DNA from: Crossaster papposus
Taxonomy: Eukaryota; Echinodermata; Asteroidea; Velatida; Solasteridae
DNA length: 64,000 nt
Direction of reading: 5' to 3'
Assembly: GCA_037893245.1 (NCBI GenBank)
Contig: JBAIAA010000530.1
Coordinates: 83,548 to 147,547 of the forward strand
Shown here: positions 32,805 to 44,180 of the stretch, in pieces
Layout: every line of letters starts with the position of its first letter
How positions within the stretch are numbered: the stretch's first letter is position 1
Translations under genes and position numbers: made by a program
The notes under the pieces: model-generated
Databases searched by the model: none
What the model was told of the DNA's origin: nothing
Seen by the model: only the letters and a program-made list of their open reading frames with translations

Positions 32805-34260
32805 AGGGTGCACTGTCCTAATTGAAGGGAGAATTTCTCCGCGGTCTCATTAGCATGAAATGTGCCCCCACAATTTCTTTTGAAAAAGGAGTCCGTTTGG
32901 TAAAAGAAATGGTGGGATTGTGTAAATTTAGCATGGGATCAACTCCCTGGTTTCTGAGCTTCAATCTGAAGGCAGACTTGACAAAATTACGGTTGAAAAA
33001 TGGGTCCTAATTGCCCCTAAACGTGGAGGGATGCCATTTGTAAAATGGCTGCGTGCAGGCTGGGAAAGTATCACTTTTCGGGAGGTGAGTTTCTTTTGGT
33101 GTGAATATTAAAAAATGTAATTGGCTAACCCACCCAAAATTGAAAAGAAATGGAAAGATAAAGGCCAAGACAATAATCTGATTGTTGTTTGATAAACCCC
33201 AGTGATGTTGGTTTGCATGAAACTTGGCCCTAAACTTTGTTTATTTTACACTGTTTTCAATGGGACTTGAATTAGGACAGTGCACCCTAAAGGGTGCACT
33301 GTCCTAATTGAAGGGAGAATTTCTCCGCGGTCTCATTAGCATGAAATGTGCCCCCACAATTTCTTTTGAAAAAGGAGTCCGTTTGGTAAAAGAAATGGTG
33401 GGATTGTGTAAATTTAGCATGGGATCAACTCCCTGGTTTCTGAGCTTCAATCTGAAGGCAGACTTGACAAAATTACGGTTGAAAAATGGGTCCTAATTGC
33501 CCCTAAACGTGGAGGGATGCCATTTGTAAAATGGCTGCGTGCAGGCTGGGAAAGTATCACTTTTCGGGAGGTGAGTTTCTTTTGGTGTGAATATTAAAAA
33601 ATGTAATTGGCTAACCCACCCAAAATTGAAAAGAAATGGAAAGATAAAGGCCAAGACAATAATCTGATTGTTGTTTGATAAACCCCAGTGATGTTGGTTT
33701 GCATGAAACTTGGCCCTAAACTTTGTTTATTTTACACTGTTTTCAATGGGACTTGAATTAGGACAGTGCACCCTAAAGGGTGCACTGTCCTAATTGAAGG
33801 GAGAATTTCTCCGCGGTCTCATTAGCATGAAATGTGCCCCCACAATTTCTTTTGAAAAAGGAGTCCGTTTGGTAAAAGAAATGGTGGGATTGTGTAAATT
33901 TAGCATGGGATCAACTCCCTGGTTTCTGAGCTTCAATCTGAAGGCAGACTTGACAAAATTACGGTTGAAAAATGGGTCCTAATTGCCCCTAAACGTGGAG
34001 GGATGCCATTTGTAAAATGGCTGCGTGCAGGCTGGGAAAGTATCACTTTTCGGGAGGTGAGTTTCTTTTGGTGTGAATATTAAAAAATGTAATTGGCTAA
34101 CCCACCCAAAATTGAAAAGAAATGGAAAGATAAAGGCCAAGACAATAATCTGATTGTTGTTTGATAAACCCCAGTGATGTTGGTTTGCATGAAACTTGGC
34201 CCTAAACTTTGTTTATTTTACACTGTTTTCAATGGGACTTGAATTAGGACAGTGCACCCT
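32805..34260. mobile_element. Nested TIR element array, 3 copies, unit 7
   Basis: Copies start at 32805, 33291 and 33777, with intact ends and AA linkers. Confidence 0.85.
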
Positions 34261-34700
34261 ATATTTCAAAATGGCCGCCTCCTTGGAGTCATGCGGGCGG
34301 GGATTTAAAAATGGTTTGTGTTGTTTACGCTTACTGGCTTTAGTCGTAGAAGACAAGAACAAGTTTCAGGAGACAATTGTCTGGATTCTGACACATCAGA
34401 GATATTTTATTACTGGAAACAGGTAAAAAACACAGTTTAAATCACATAATAATTATGTACAGTCGTTTTGTAAAATTTTAAACATTTTTTTTATTTTTTC
34501 TTTATTTTTTTTATTTTTTTATTTTTTTTTACCATTTAAACAAAGATTCTCGGACACATGCAATTCAAGTTGATAAACAGACTATGAAACCGGCCAACCC
34601 TAGCTACATTAACCCTAACCGAACGGAGGGTAACCAACCCTAATGGAACGTAACCCTAAACCCAAACTGGATAAAACCAACCAGATTATTACAAACAAAA

Positions 34701-36767
34701 TTACAGGAACATTTTACAGTAATTGTGTTCGTTGTAGATATTTTGCTCTGGTAATTTGTCCTTTGACTGGAATTCATTGTTTGGTCTGGGATTTAATTGT
34801 CCTGGTTTATACATGGCCTGTGCAGTATAGTACGTATGGTATCTTTCACCACGACATTGTGCTCGTCTTTTCCTATATTTTGGAGACTTTGAACGTTTCT
34901 TATGATATTTTTGTTTTTTGTCCATTTCAGCAAGAGCACTGGCAGCAGGCGAGTTGCTGGTTATGGGACACCCAGCTGCTTGGCATTTCTTGATGATTGA
35001 GTTGGCGTGCCCGTTGTTAACGAGGTGAATGGAACTCCGATCTCTTGCTGCAGCGTTCTTTGAAAAAGTTAGTGAACCTTTAGGGTTGGTCATTCCAAAG
35101 GCATGATTCACAGATTCAGTCTTTTGTGTACTCATGCCATACTTTGTTTTTTCTAATGCATCTTCTCCAATTCGCTTGTCCAAAAGTTTCTTTAAAAGCT
35201 GCTCATCCTTCGTGGATAAACTTAGTTTTTCTCTAGTACTGCGTGACATATATGGAAATCCATAATTACCGTTACAAATTTGGGATTTGTTTTTGCATAG
35301 ACTGTGATCCCCCATATAACATTTTGGGATGGCAGTTGAAGCATTAGCTGCCATCTTTTTCATTCTGTACATTTTCCCATCACATTTTTGGAGAATTGCG
35401 ATGGCCTCGGCCTGTGTTCTGTGACTTACATCATCAGCAAAACGGTCTTGCAGTTGTTTTTTTAGTCTAGCACTCTTGCAGGGAAACATATTTGAGCTGA
35501 AATTTGCCCGACTAATGGCAGCGCATAGTGATCTATTCAAATGAGAAGGATCTAGTTGTTGCACTGTTTCAGAACCAGTTCTTGTCCTCATTTGTGTGTT
35601 CAAGCCTGCTGCCAGACATCCATCTGCATCAGTGGTGACACTGTTGACAAGGAGGGGCTCTTTGCAATGCAAAAGTTTTTTAGCGCATTGTAGTCCTCCC
35701 TGTTTCTCGTTTCCCATGTTGAAGTGAGAAGGACGTGTCGCTGTGCATCCTGTGTGGTTAGGGCATTTAGGTGTTTTTTCTCCTTTGGCACGTCTCATTT
35801 CTCTACTTTTACACAGTTTGTTTTCTTGATTGTACATGATGACATACTTTGAAGATGTCACATTTTCACACACAGTGTCTCTGGTTTGTGTGGCAGGTAC
35901 AAAGAGACTTTTTTTCCTAGAGTTTCTGAGTGGGTTGTTGTATTGTCTGTCCATCTCAACAGCAATTGGACTCTCTCTTTGAAATCCCTGCATCTCGTGA
36001 ATATCTTTTACAATTGTTCTCTTTGCAGCCATGTCTTCTTCATTTTCTTGAGATATTATTTTACCACATTTGTGTGCAATTTTTTGCAGTCCACTACTCG
36101 AAGGAACAGCCGTGTCCATAGCTGCTAAGAGCCTCCTTGCACCTGCAGCTGCGATGCCAGTGTTGTAGAGTCCCACCTGAAATGCCATGTTGGGAGTAGC
36201 AGTCCGTCGTCCAGGTCCATTTTGAGGTATTTCGGTATAAAGTCTTTGTCTCTGTGTTGTAAATCCACACTTTTGGCAGTACATTGCTTCAGATACTGCT
36301 AAACCTCTGCATTCCTCTGCCTCTGCCAGTAGTTTAGGATGGCCATCACACTCGGGATGCGATTTTTGATGGTCAAGTACCGCCTTTGCTCCAAGTTCCA
36401 CCGCCGACTCAATGTCCACGAAACGATATCCTCCTTGGTGATTCGTTCCACTCGGGGGTGGAAAGTGCCCTATTTTGAGATTGGATTTTCCACCATTGGG
36501 CTGGAGCCTGTCAACTAGAGTAATTTCTCCAGCTTTTGGTCGAAGTAGCATTACATTTCTGCACTTGGTCCCTGCTGTTGGAAGTGTCTGGCTGAAAAAC
36601 CCTCGTTCGTCTTTCGGAACAGCCAGTTCGAGTTGCTCATATGTTGGTCTTACATACTTGGGCAGTTCCATGTCTTCAGCTGCACGCTGCATCTTGGGAG
36701 ACTGCTCGTGTTTTGGTTTGAACCAAGTTTTTTTCATTTTAAAAATTCCTCTTCTGTCTCGACCCAT
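34701..36767 (-). CDS. Mutator-like DDE transposase, intact, unit 7
   Basis: Identical 688-residue protein. The putative promoter is at 36826-36946 in unit 8. Confidence 0.9.
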   Translation of the reverse strand: MGRDRRGIFKMKKTWFKPKHEQSPKMQRAAEDMELPKYVRPTYEQLELAVPKDERGFFSQTLPTAGTKCRNVMLLRPKAGEITLVDRLQPNGGKSNLKIGHFPPPSGTNHQGGYRFVDIESAVELGAKAVLDHQKSHPECDGHPKLLAEAEECRGLAVSEAMYCQKCGFTTQRQRLYTEIPQNGPGRRTATPNMAFQVGLYNTGIAAAGARRLLAAMDTAVPSSSGLQKIAHKCGKIISQENEEDMAAKRTIVKDIHEMQGFQRESPIAVEMDRQYNNPLRNSRKKSLFVPATQTRDTVCENVTSSKYVIMYNQENKLCKSREMRRAKGEKTPKCPNHTGCTATRPSHFNMGNEKQGGLQCAKKLLHCKEPLLVNSVTTDADGCLAAGLNTQMRTRTGSETVQQLDPSHLNRSLCAAISRANFSSNMFPCKSARLKKQLQDRFADDVSHRTQAEAIAILQKCDGKMYRMKKMAANASTAIPKCYMGDHSLCKNKSQICNGNYGFPYMSRSTREKLSLSTKDEQLLKKLLDKRIGEDALEKTKYGMSTQKTESVNHAFGMTNPKGSLTFSKNAAARDRSSIHLVNNGHANSIIKKCQAAGCPITSNSPAASALAEMDKKQKYHKKRSKSPKYRKRRAQCRGERYHTYYTAQAMYKPGQLNPRPNNEFQSKDKLPEQNIYNEHNYCKMFL

Positions 36768-36825
36768 TGTACACAACAAAAGAATTTCAGCTTTGCTCGA
36801 TGGTTTTCATAGGGTTACTTGAAAT

Positions 36826-36946
36826 GATATGGTCACCCTATGACCAATTTGAGACTTTTATAAATTTTTCAGCATGCTAATTTGGTATTTCTTTGAATTG
36901 AGATTGCAAGGAAAGGTCACAAGATATGTACGTCACCATAACGTCA
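36826..36946 (-). promoter_or_regulatory. Candidate promoter of the unit-7 transposase, located in unit 8
   Basis: TATA box at 36862-36855, CRE-like half-sites at 36929-36946. Confidence 0.55.
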
Positions 36947-37234
36947 GTCAAGGCCTGTGTCCTTATGCCACTTGGAAAGGCTGTTGTATCCTTGGGGAAA
37001 TTACCCCAGATTGTTTCTGTGTTGCCAGGGTCACATTACAAGTGGGGAACACTTGGTCATTAATCTTTCAAATAATTACATCCTAAGATAGCAACTTCTG
37101 AAATTGTAATGGTAAAACATCAAAATGGCCCCCCAATTCCCCGTAAAAATTATCCCTGTGTAATGGTTGAGTAAGCAAAGAACCTTTTTACACTTAGATT
37201 TTTATTTTATTTAAGAAATTGGTGTTATTTTTTT

Positions 37235-37266
<32 letters not shown>

Positions 37267-37787
37267 GGGGGGAGGAGGGTGGGGGTGGGGTGGTGGTTAT
37301 TGGGTGTCCATTAATGAAGACATGAGTGCTAAGTATAAAACCCTTAATTACTATGAACAATTTATCCCCTTACATATATTTGTTTGTTGATTTAAACTCC
37401 CCACCTACCAACCAAACCCCCCCCCCCCCCCTCCCCACACACACCAACAAAGTAAGTGCAATATTAAACCATGTATATAAAAAAAAAAAAATACTAAATA
37501 AAACATACAACCCACGTACTTGCCCACGTACATTTCGAAAAAATGAACTTTAAGATGTTTTTTATATTTTTAAAAACATTGTAGAATCTGTTTGCACTAG
37601 CATGTATAGGAGAGTCTGTGCTGTTAAGACAGTGCAAAATGCTATAGGCTGGCCTTGAACATTTAACCCTGTAGATGGCCATTGGATTAATTTTTTCATT
37701 TTTGTTTTGAACATTTGAGTTCTTTGATTCGTTCTGGACCTTTTAGTATTATTTTTGTTTCAAATAATTATAAATCATTGTATTTAA

Positions 37788-39243
37788 AGGGTGCACTGTC
37801 CTAATTGAAGGGAGAATTTCTCCGCGGTCTCATTAGCATGAAATGTGCCCCCACAATTTCTTTTGAAAAAGGAGTCCGTTTGGTAAAAGAAATGGTGGGA
37901 TTGTGTAAATTTAGCATGGGATCAACTCCCTGGTTTCTGAGCTTCAATCTGAAGGCAGACTTGACAAAATTACGGTTGAAAAATGGGTCCTAATTGCCCC
38001 TAAACGTGGAGGGATGCCATTTGTAAAATGGCTGCGTGCAGGCTGGGAAAGTATCACTTTTCGGGAGGTGAGTTTCTTTTGGTGTGAATATTAAAAAATG
38101 TAATTGGCTAACCCACCCAAAATTGAAAAGAAATGGAAAGATAAAGGCCAAGACAATAATCTGATTGTTGTTTGATAAACCCCAGTGATGTTGGTTTGCA
38201 TGAAACTTGGCCCTAAACTTTGTTTATTTTACACTGTTTTCAATGGGACTTGAATTAGGACAGTGCACCCTAAAGGGTGCACTGTCCTAATTGAAGGGAG
38301 AATTTCTCCGCGGTCTCATTAGCATGAAATGTGCCCCCACAATTTCTTTTGAAAAAGGAGTCCGTTTGGTAAAAGAAATGGTGGGATTGTGTAAATTTAG
38401 CATGGGATCAACTCCCTGGTTTCTGAGCTTCAATCTGAAGGCAGACTTGACAAAATTACGGTTGAAAAATGGGTCCTAATTGCCCCTAAACGTGGAGGGA
38501 TGCCATTTGTAAAATGGCTGCGTGCAGGCTGGGAAAGTATCACTTTTCGGGAGGTGAGTTTCTTTTGGTGTGAATATTAAAAAATGTAATTGGCTAACCC
38601 ACCCAAAATTGAAAAGAAATGGAAAGATAAAGGCCAAGACAATAATCTGATTGTTGTTTGATAAACCCCAGTGATGTTGGTTTGCATGAAACTTGGCCCT
38701 AAACTTTGTTTATTTTACACTGTTTTCAATGGGACTTGAATTAGGACAGTGCACCCTAAAGGGTGCACTGTCCTAATTGAAGGGAGAATTTCTCCGCGGT
38801 CTCATTAGCATGAAATGTGCCCCCACAATTTCTTTTGAAAAAGGAGTCCGTTTGGTAAAAGAAATGGTGGGATTGTGTAAATTTAGCATGGGATCAACTC
38901 CCTGGTTTCTGAGCTTCAATCTGAAGGCAGACTTGACAAAATTACGGTTGAAAAATGGGTCCTAATTGCCCCTAAACGTGGAGGGATGCCATTTGTAAAA
39001 TGGCTGCGTGCAGGCTGGGAAAGTATCACTTTTCGGGAGGTGAGTTTCTTTTGGTGTGAATATTAAAAAATGTAATTGGCTAACCCACCCAAAATTGAAA
39101 AGAAATGGAAAGATAAAGGCCAAGACAATAATCTGATTGTTGTTTGATAAACCCCAGTGATGTTGGTTTGCATGAAACTTGGCCCTAAACTTTGTTTATT
39201 TTACACTGTTTTCAATGGGACTTGAATTAGGACAGTGCACCCT
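37788..39243. mobile_element. Nested TIR element array, 3 copies, unit 8
   Basis: Copies start at 37788, 38274 and 38760, with intact ends. Confidence 0.85.
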
Positions 39244-39683
39244 ATATTTCAAAATGGCCGCCTCCTTGGAGTCATGCGGGCGGGGATTTAAAAATGGTTT
39301 GTGTTGTTTACGCTTACTGGCTTTAGTCGTAGAAGACAAGAACAAGTTTCAGGAGACAATTGTCTGGATTCTGACACATCAGAGATATTTTATTACTGGA
39401 AACAGGTAAAAAACACAGTTTAAATCACATAATAATTATGTACAGTCGTTTTGTAAAATTTTAAACATTTTTTTTATTTTTTCTTTATTTTTTTTATTTT
39501 TTTATTTTTTTTTACCATTTAAACAAAGATTCTCGGACACATGCAATTCAAGTTGATAAACAGACTATGAAACCGGCCAACCCTAGCTACATTAACCCTA
39601 ACCGAACGGAGGGTAACCAACCCTAATGGAACGTAACCCTAAACCCAAACTGGATAAAACCAACCAGATTATTACAAACAAAA

Positions 39684-41750
39684 TTACAGGAACATTTTAC
39701 AGTAATTGTGTTCGTTGTAGATATTTTGCTCTGGTAATTTGTCCTTTGACTGGAATTCATTGTTTGGTCTGGGATTTAATTGTCCTGGTTTATACATGGC
39801 CTGTGCAGTATAGTACGTATGGTATCTTTCACCACGACATTGTGCTCGTCTTTTCCTATATTTTGGAGACTTTGAACGTTTCTTATGATATTTTTGTTTT
39901 TTGTCCATTTCAGCAAGAGCACTGGCAGCAGGCGAGTTGCTGGTTATGGGACACCCAGCTGCTTGGCATTTCTTGATGATTGAGTTGGCGTGCCCGTTGT
40001 TAACGAGGTGAATGGAACTCCGATCTCTTGCTGCAGCGTTCTTTGAAAAAGTTAGTGAACCTTTAGGGTTGGTCATTCCAAAGGCATGATTCACAGATTC
40101 AGTCTTTTGTGTACTCATGCCATACTTTGTTTTTTCTAATGCATCTTCTCCAATTCGCTTGTCCAAAAGTTTCTTTAAAAGCTGCTCATCCTTCGTGGAT
40201 AAACTTAGTTTTTCTCTAGTACTGCGTGACATATATGGAAATCCATAATTACCGTTACAAATTTGGGATTTGTTTTTGCATAGACTGTGATCCCCCATAT
40301 AACATTTTGGGATGGCAGTTGAAGCATTAGCTGCCATCTTTTTCATTCTGTACATTTTCCCATCACATTTTTGGAGAATTGCGATGGCCTCGGCCTGTGT
40401 TCTGTGACTTACATCATCAGCAAAACGGTCTTGCAGTTGTTTTTTTAGTCTAGCACTCTTGCAGGGAAACATATTTGAGCTGAAATTTGCCCGACTAATG
40501 GCAGCGCATAGTGATCTATTCAAATGAGAAGGATCTAGTTGTTGCACTGTTTCAGAACCAGTTCTTGTCCTCATTTGTGTGTTCAAGCCTGCTGCCAGAC
40601 ATCCATCTGCATCAGTGGTGACACTGTTGACAAGGAGGGGCTCTTTGCAATGCAAAAGTTTTTTAGCGCATTGTAGTCCTCCCTGTTTCTCGTTTCCCAT
40701 GTTGAAGTGAGAAGGACGTGTCGCTGTGCATCCTGTGTGGTTAGGGCATTTAGGTGTTTTTTCTCCTTTGGCACGTCTCATTTCTCTACTTTTACACAGT
40801 TTGTTTTCTTGATTGTACATGATGACATACTTTGAAGATGTCACATTTTCACACACAGTGTCTCTGGTTTGTGTGGCAGGTACAAAGAGACTTTTTTTCC
40901 TAGAGTTTCTGAGTGGGTTGTTGTATTGTCTGTCCATCTCAACAGCAATTGGACTCTCTCTTTGAAATCCCTGCATCTCGTGAATATCTTTTACAATTGT
41001 TCTCTTTGCAGCCATGTCTTCTTCATTTTCTTGAGATATTATTTTACCACATTTGTGTGCAATTTTTTGCAGTCCACTACTCGAAGGAACAGCCGTGTCC
41101 ATAGCTGCTAAGAGCCTCCTTGCACCTGCAGCTGCGATGCCAGTGTTGTAGAGTCCCACCTGAAATGCCATGTTGGGAGTAGCAGTCCGTCGTCCAGGTC
41201 CATTTTGAGGTATTTCGGTATAAAGTCTTTGTCTCTGTGTTGTAAATCCACACTTTTGGCAGTACATTGCTTCAGATACTGCTAAACCTCTGCATTCCTC
41301 TGCCTCTGCCAGTAGTTTAGGATGGCCATCACACTCGGGATGCGATTTTTGATGGTCAAGTACCGCCTTTGCTCCAAGTTCCACCGCCGACTCAATGTCC
41401 ACGAAACGATATCCTCCTTGGTGATTCGTTCCACTCGGGGGTGGAAAGTGCCCTATTTTGAGATTGGATTTTCCACCATTGGGCTGGAGCCTGTCAACTA
41501 GAGTAATTTCTCCAGCTTTTGGTCGAAGTAGCATTACATTTCTGCACTTGGTCCCTGCTGTTGGAAGTGTCTGGCTGAAAAACCCTCGTTCGTCTTTCGG
41601 AACAGCCAGTTCGAGTTGCTCATATGTTGGTCTTACATACTTGGGCAGTTCCATGTCTTCAGCTGCACGCTGCATCTTGGGAGACTGCTCGTGTTTTGGT
41701 TTGAACCAAGTTTTTTTCATTTTAAAAATTCCTCTTCTGTCTCGACCCAT
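39684..41750 (-). CDS. Mutator-like DDE transposase, intact, unit 8
   Basis: Identical 688-residue protein. The putative promoter is at 41809-41929 in unit 9. Confidence 0.9.
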   Translation of the reverse strand: MGRDRRGIFKMKKTWFKPKHEQSPKMQRAAEDMELPKYVRPTYEQLELAVPKDERGFFSQTLPTAGTKCRNVMLLRPKAGEITLVDRLQPNGGKSNLKIGHFPPPSGTNHQGGYRFVDIESAVELGAKAVLDHQKSHPECDGHPKLLAEAEECRGLAVSEAMYCQKCGFTTQRQRLYTEIPQNGPGRRTATPNMAFQVGLYNTGIAAAGARRLLAAMDTAVPSSSGLQKIAHKCGKIISQENEEDMAAKRTIVKDIHEMQGFQRESPIAVEMDRQYNNPLRNSRKKSLFVPATQTRDTVCENVTSSKYVIMYNQENKLCKSREMRRAKGEKTPKCPNHTGCTATRPSHFNMGNEKQGGLQCAKKLLHCKEPLLVNSVTTDADGCLAAGLNTQMRTRTGSETVQQLDPSHLNRSLCAAISRANFSSNMFPCKSARLKKQLQDRFADDVSHRTQAEAIAILQKCDGKMYRMKKMAANASTAIPKCYMGDHSLCKNKSQICNGNYGFPYMSRSTREKLSLSTKDEQLLKKLLDKRIGEDALEKTKYGMSTQKTESVNHAFGMTNPKGSLTFSKNAAARDRSSIHLVNNGHANSIIKKCQAAGCPITSNSPAASALAEMDKKQKYHKKRSKSPKYRKRRAQCRGERYHTYYTAQAMYKPGQLNPRPNNEFQSKDKLPEQNIYNEHNYCKMFL

Positions 41751-41808
41751 TGTACACAACAAAAGAATTTCAGCTTTGCTCGATGGTTTTCATAGGGTTA
41801 CTTGAAAT

Positions 41809-41929
41809 GATATGGTCACCCTATGACCAATTTGAGACTTTTATAAATTTTTCAGCATGCTAATTTGGTATTTCTTTGAATTGAGATTGCAAGGAAAGGT
41901 CACAAGATATGTACGTCACCATAACGTCA
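41809..41929 (-). promoter_or_regulatory. Candidate promoter of the unit-8 transposase, located in unit 9
   Basis: TATA box at 41845-41838, CRE-like half-sites at 41912-41929. Confidence 0.55.
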
Positions 41930-42217
41930 GTCAAGGCCTGTGTCCTTATGCCACTTGGAAAGGCTGTTGTATCCTTGGGGAAATTACCCCAGATTGTTTC
42001 TGTGTTGCCAGGGTCACATTACAAGTGGGGAACACTTGGTCATTAATCTTTCAAATAATTACATCCTAAGATAGCAACTTCTGAAATTGTAATGGTAAAA
42101 CATCAAAATGGCCCCCCAATTCCCCGTAAAAATTATCCCTGTGTAATGGTTGAGTAAGCAAAGAACCTTTTTACACTTAGATTTTTATTTTATTTAAGAA
42201 ATTGGTGTTATTTTTTT

Positions 42218-42249
<32 letters not shown>

Positions 42250-42770
42250 GGGGGGAGGAGGGTGGGGGTGGGGTGGTGGTTATTGGGTGTCCATTAATGA
42301 AGACATGAGTGCTAAGTATAAAACCCTTAATTACTATGAACAATTTATCCCCTTACATATATTTGTTTGTTGATTTAAACTCCCCACCTACCAACCAAAC
42401 CCCCCCCCCCCCCCTCCCCACACACACCAACAAAGTAAGTGCAATATTAAACCATGTATATAAAAAAAAAAAAATACTAAATAAAACATACAACCCACGT
42501 ACTTGCCCACGTACATTTCGAAAAAATGAACTTTAAGATGTTTTTTATATTTTTAAAAACATTGTAGAATCTGTTTGCACTAGCATGTATAGGAGAGTCT
42601 GTGCTGTTAAGACAGTGCAAAATGCTATAGGCTGGCCTTGAACATTTAACCCTGTAGATGGCCATTGGATTAATTTTTTCATTTTTGTTTTGAACATTTG
42701 AGTTCTTTGATTCGTTCTGGACCTTTTAGTATTATTTTTGTTTCAAATAATTATAAATCATTGTATTTAA

Positions 42771-43740
42771 AGGGTGCACTGTCCTAATTGAAGGGAGAAT
42801 TTCTCCGCGGTCTCATTAGCATGAAATGTGCCCCCACAATTTCTTTTGAAAAAGGAGTCCGTTTGGTAAAAGAAATGGTGGGATTGTGTAAATTTAGCAT
42901 GGGATCAACTCCCTGGTTTCTGAGCTTCAATCTGAAGGCAGACTTGACAAAATTACGGTTGAAAAATGGGTCCTAATTGCCCCTAAACGTGGAGGGATGC
43001 CATTTGTAAAATGGCTGCGTGCAGGCTGGGAAAGTATCACTTTTCGGGAGGTGAGTTTCTTTTGGTGTGAATATTAAAAAATGTAATTGGCTAACCCACC
43101 CAAAATTGAAAAGAAATGGAAAGATAAAGGCCAAGACAATAATCTGATTGTTGTTTGATAAACCCCAGTGATGTTGGTTTGCATGAAACTTGGCCCTAAA
43201 CTTTGTTTATTTTACACTGTTTTCAATGGGACTTGAATTAGGACAGTGCACCCTAAAGGGTGCACTGTCCTAATTGAAGGGAGAATTTCTCCGCGGTCTC
43301 ATTAGCATGAAATGTGCCCCCACAATTTCTTTTGAAAAAGGAGTCCGTTTGGTAAAAGAAATGGTGGGATTGTGTAAATTTAGCATGGGATCAACTCCCT
43401 GGTTTCTGAGCTTCAATCTGAAGGCAGACTTGACAAAATTACGGTTGAAAAATGGGTCCTAATTGCCCCTAAACGTGGAGGGATGCCATTTGTAAAATGG
43501 CTGCGTGCAGGCTGGGAAAGTATCACTTTTCGGGAGGTGAGTTTCTTTTGGTGTGAATATTAAAAAATGTAATTGGCTAACCCACCCAAAATTGAAAAGA
43601 AATGGAAAGATAAAGGCCAAGACAATAATCTGATTGTTGTTTGATAAACCCCAGTGATGTTGGTTTGCATGAAACTTGGCCCTAAACTTTGTTTATTTTA
43701 CACTGTTTTCAATGGGACTTGAATTAGGACAGTGCACCCT
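42771..43740. mobile_element. Nested TIR element array, 2 copies, unit 9
   Basis: Copies start at 42771 and 43257. Confidence 0.85.
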
Positions 43741-44180
43741 ATATTTCAAAATGGCCGCCTCCTTGGAGTCATGCGGGCGGGGATTTAAAAATGGTTTGTG
43801 TTGTTTACGCTTACTGGCTTTAGTCGTAGAAGACAAGAACAAGTTTCAGGAGACAATTGTCTGGATTCTGACACATCAGAGATATTTTATTACTGGAAAC
43901 AGGTAAAAAACACAGTTTAAATCACATAATAATTATGTACAGTCGTTTTGTAAAATTTTAAACATTTTTTTTATTTTTTCTTTATTTTTTTTATTTTTTT
44001 ATTTTTTTTTACCATTTAAACAAAGATTCTCGGACACATGCAATTCAAGTTGATAAACAGACTATGAAACCGGCCAACCCTAGCTACATTAACCCTAACC
44101 GAACGGAGGGTAACCAACCCTAATGGAACGTAACCCTAAACCCAAACTGGATAAAACCAACCAGATTATTACAAACAAAA

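Larger units (their letters stand above)
31843..36825. repeat. Macrosatellite unit 7 (4983 bp, 3 nested copies)
   Basis: Returns to the 4983-bp length after the two expanded units. It is colinear with unit 1. Confidence 0.97.
36826..41808. repeat. Macrosatellite unit 8 (4983 bp, 3 nested copies)
   Basis: Second of a pair of 3-copy units (7 and 8). It is colinear with unit 1. Confidence 0.97.
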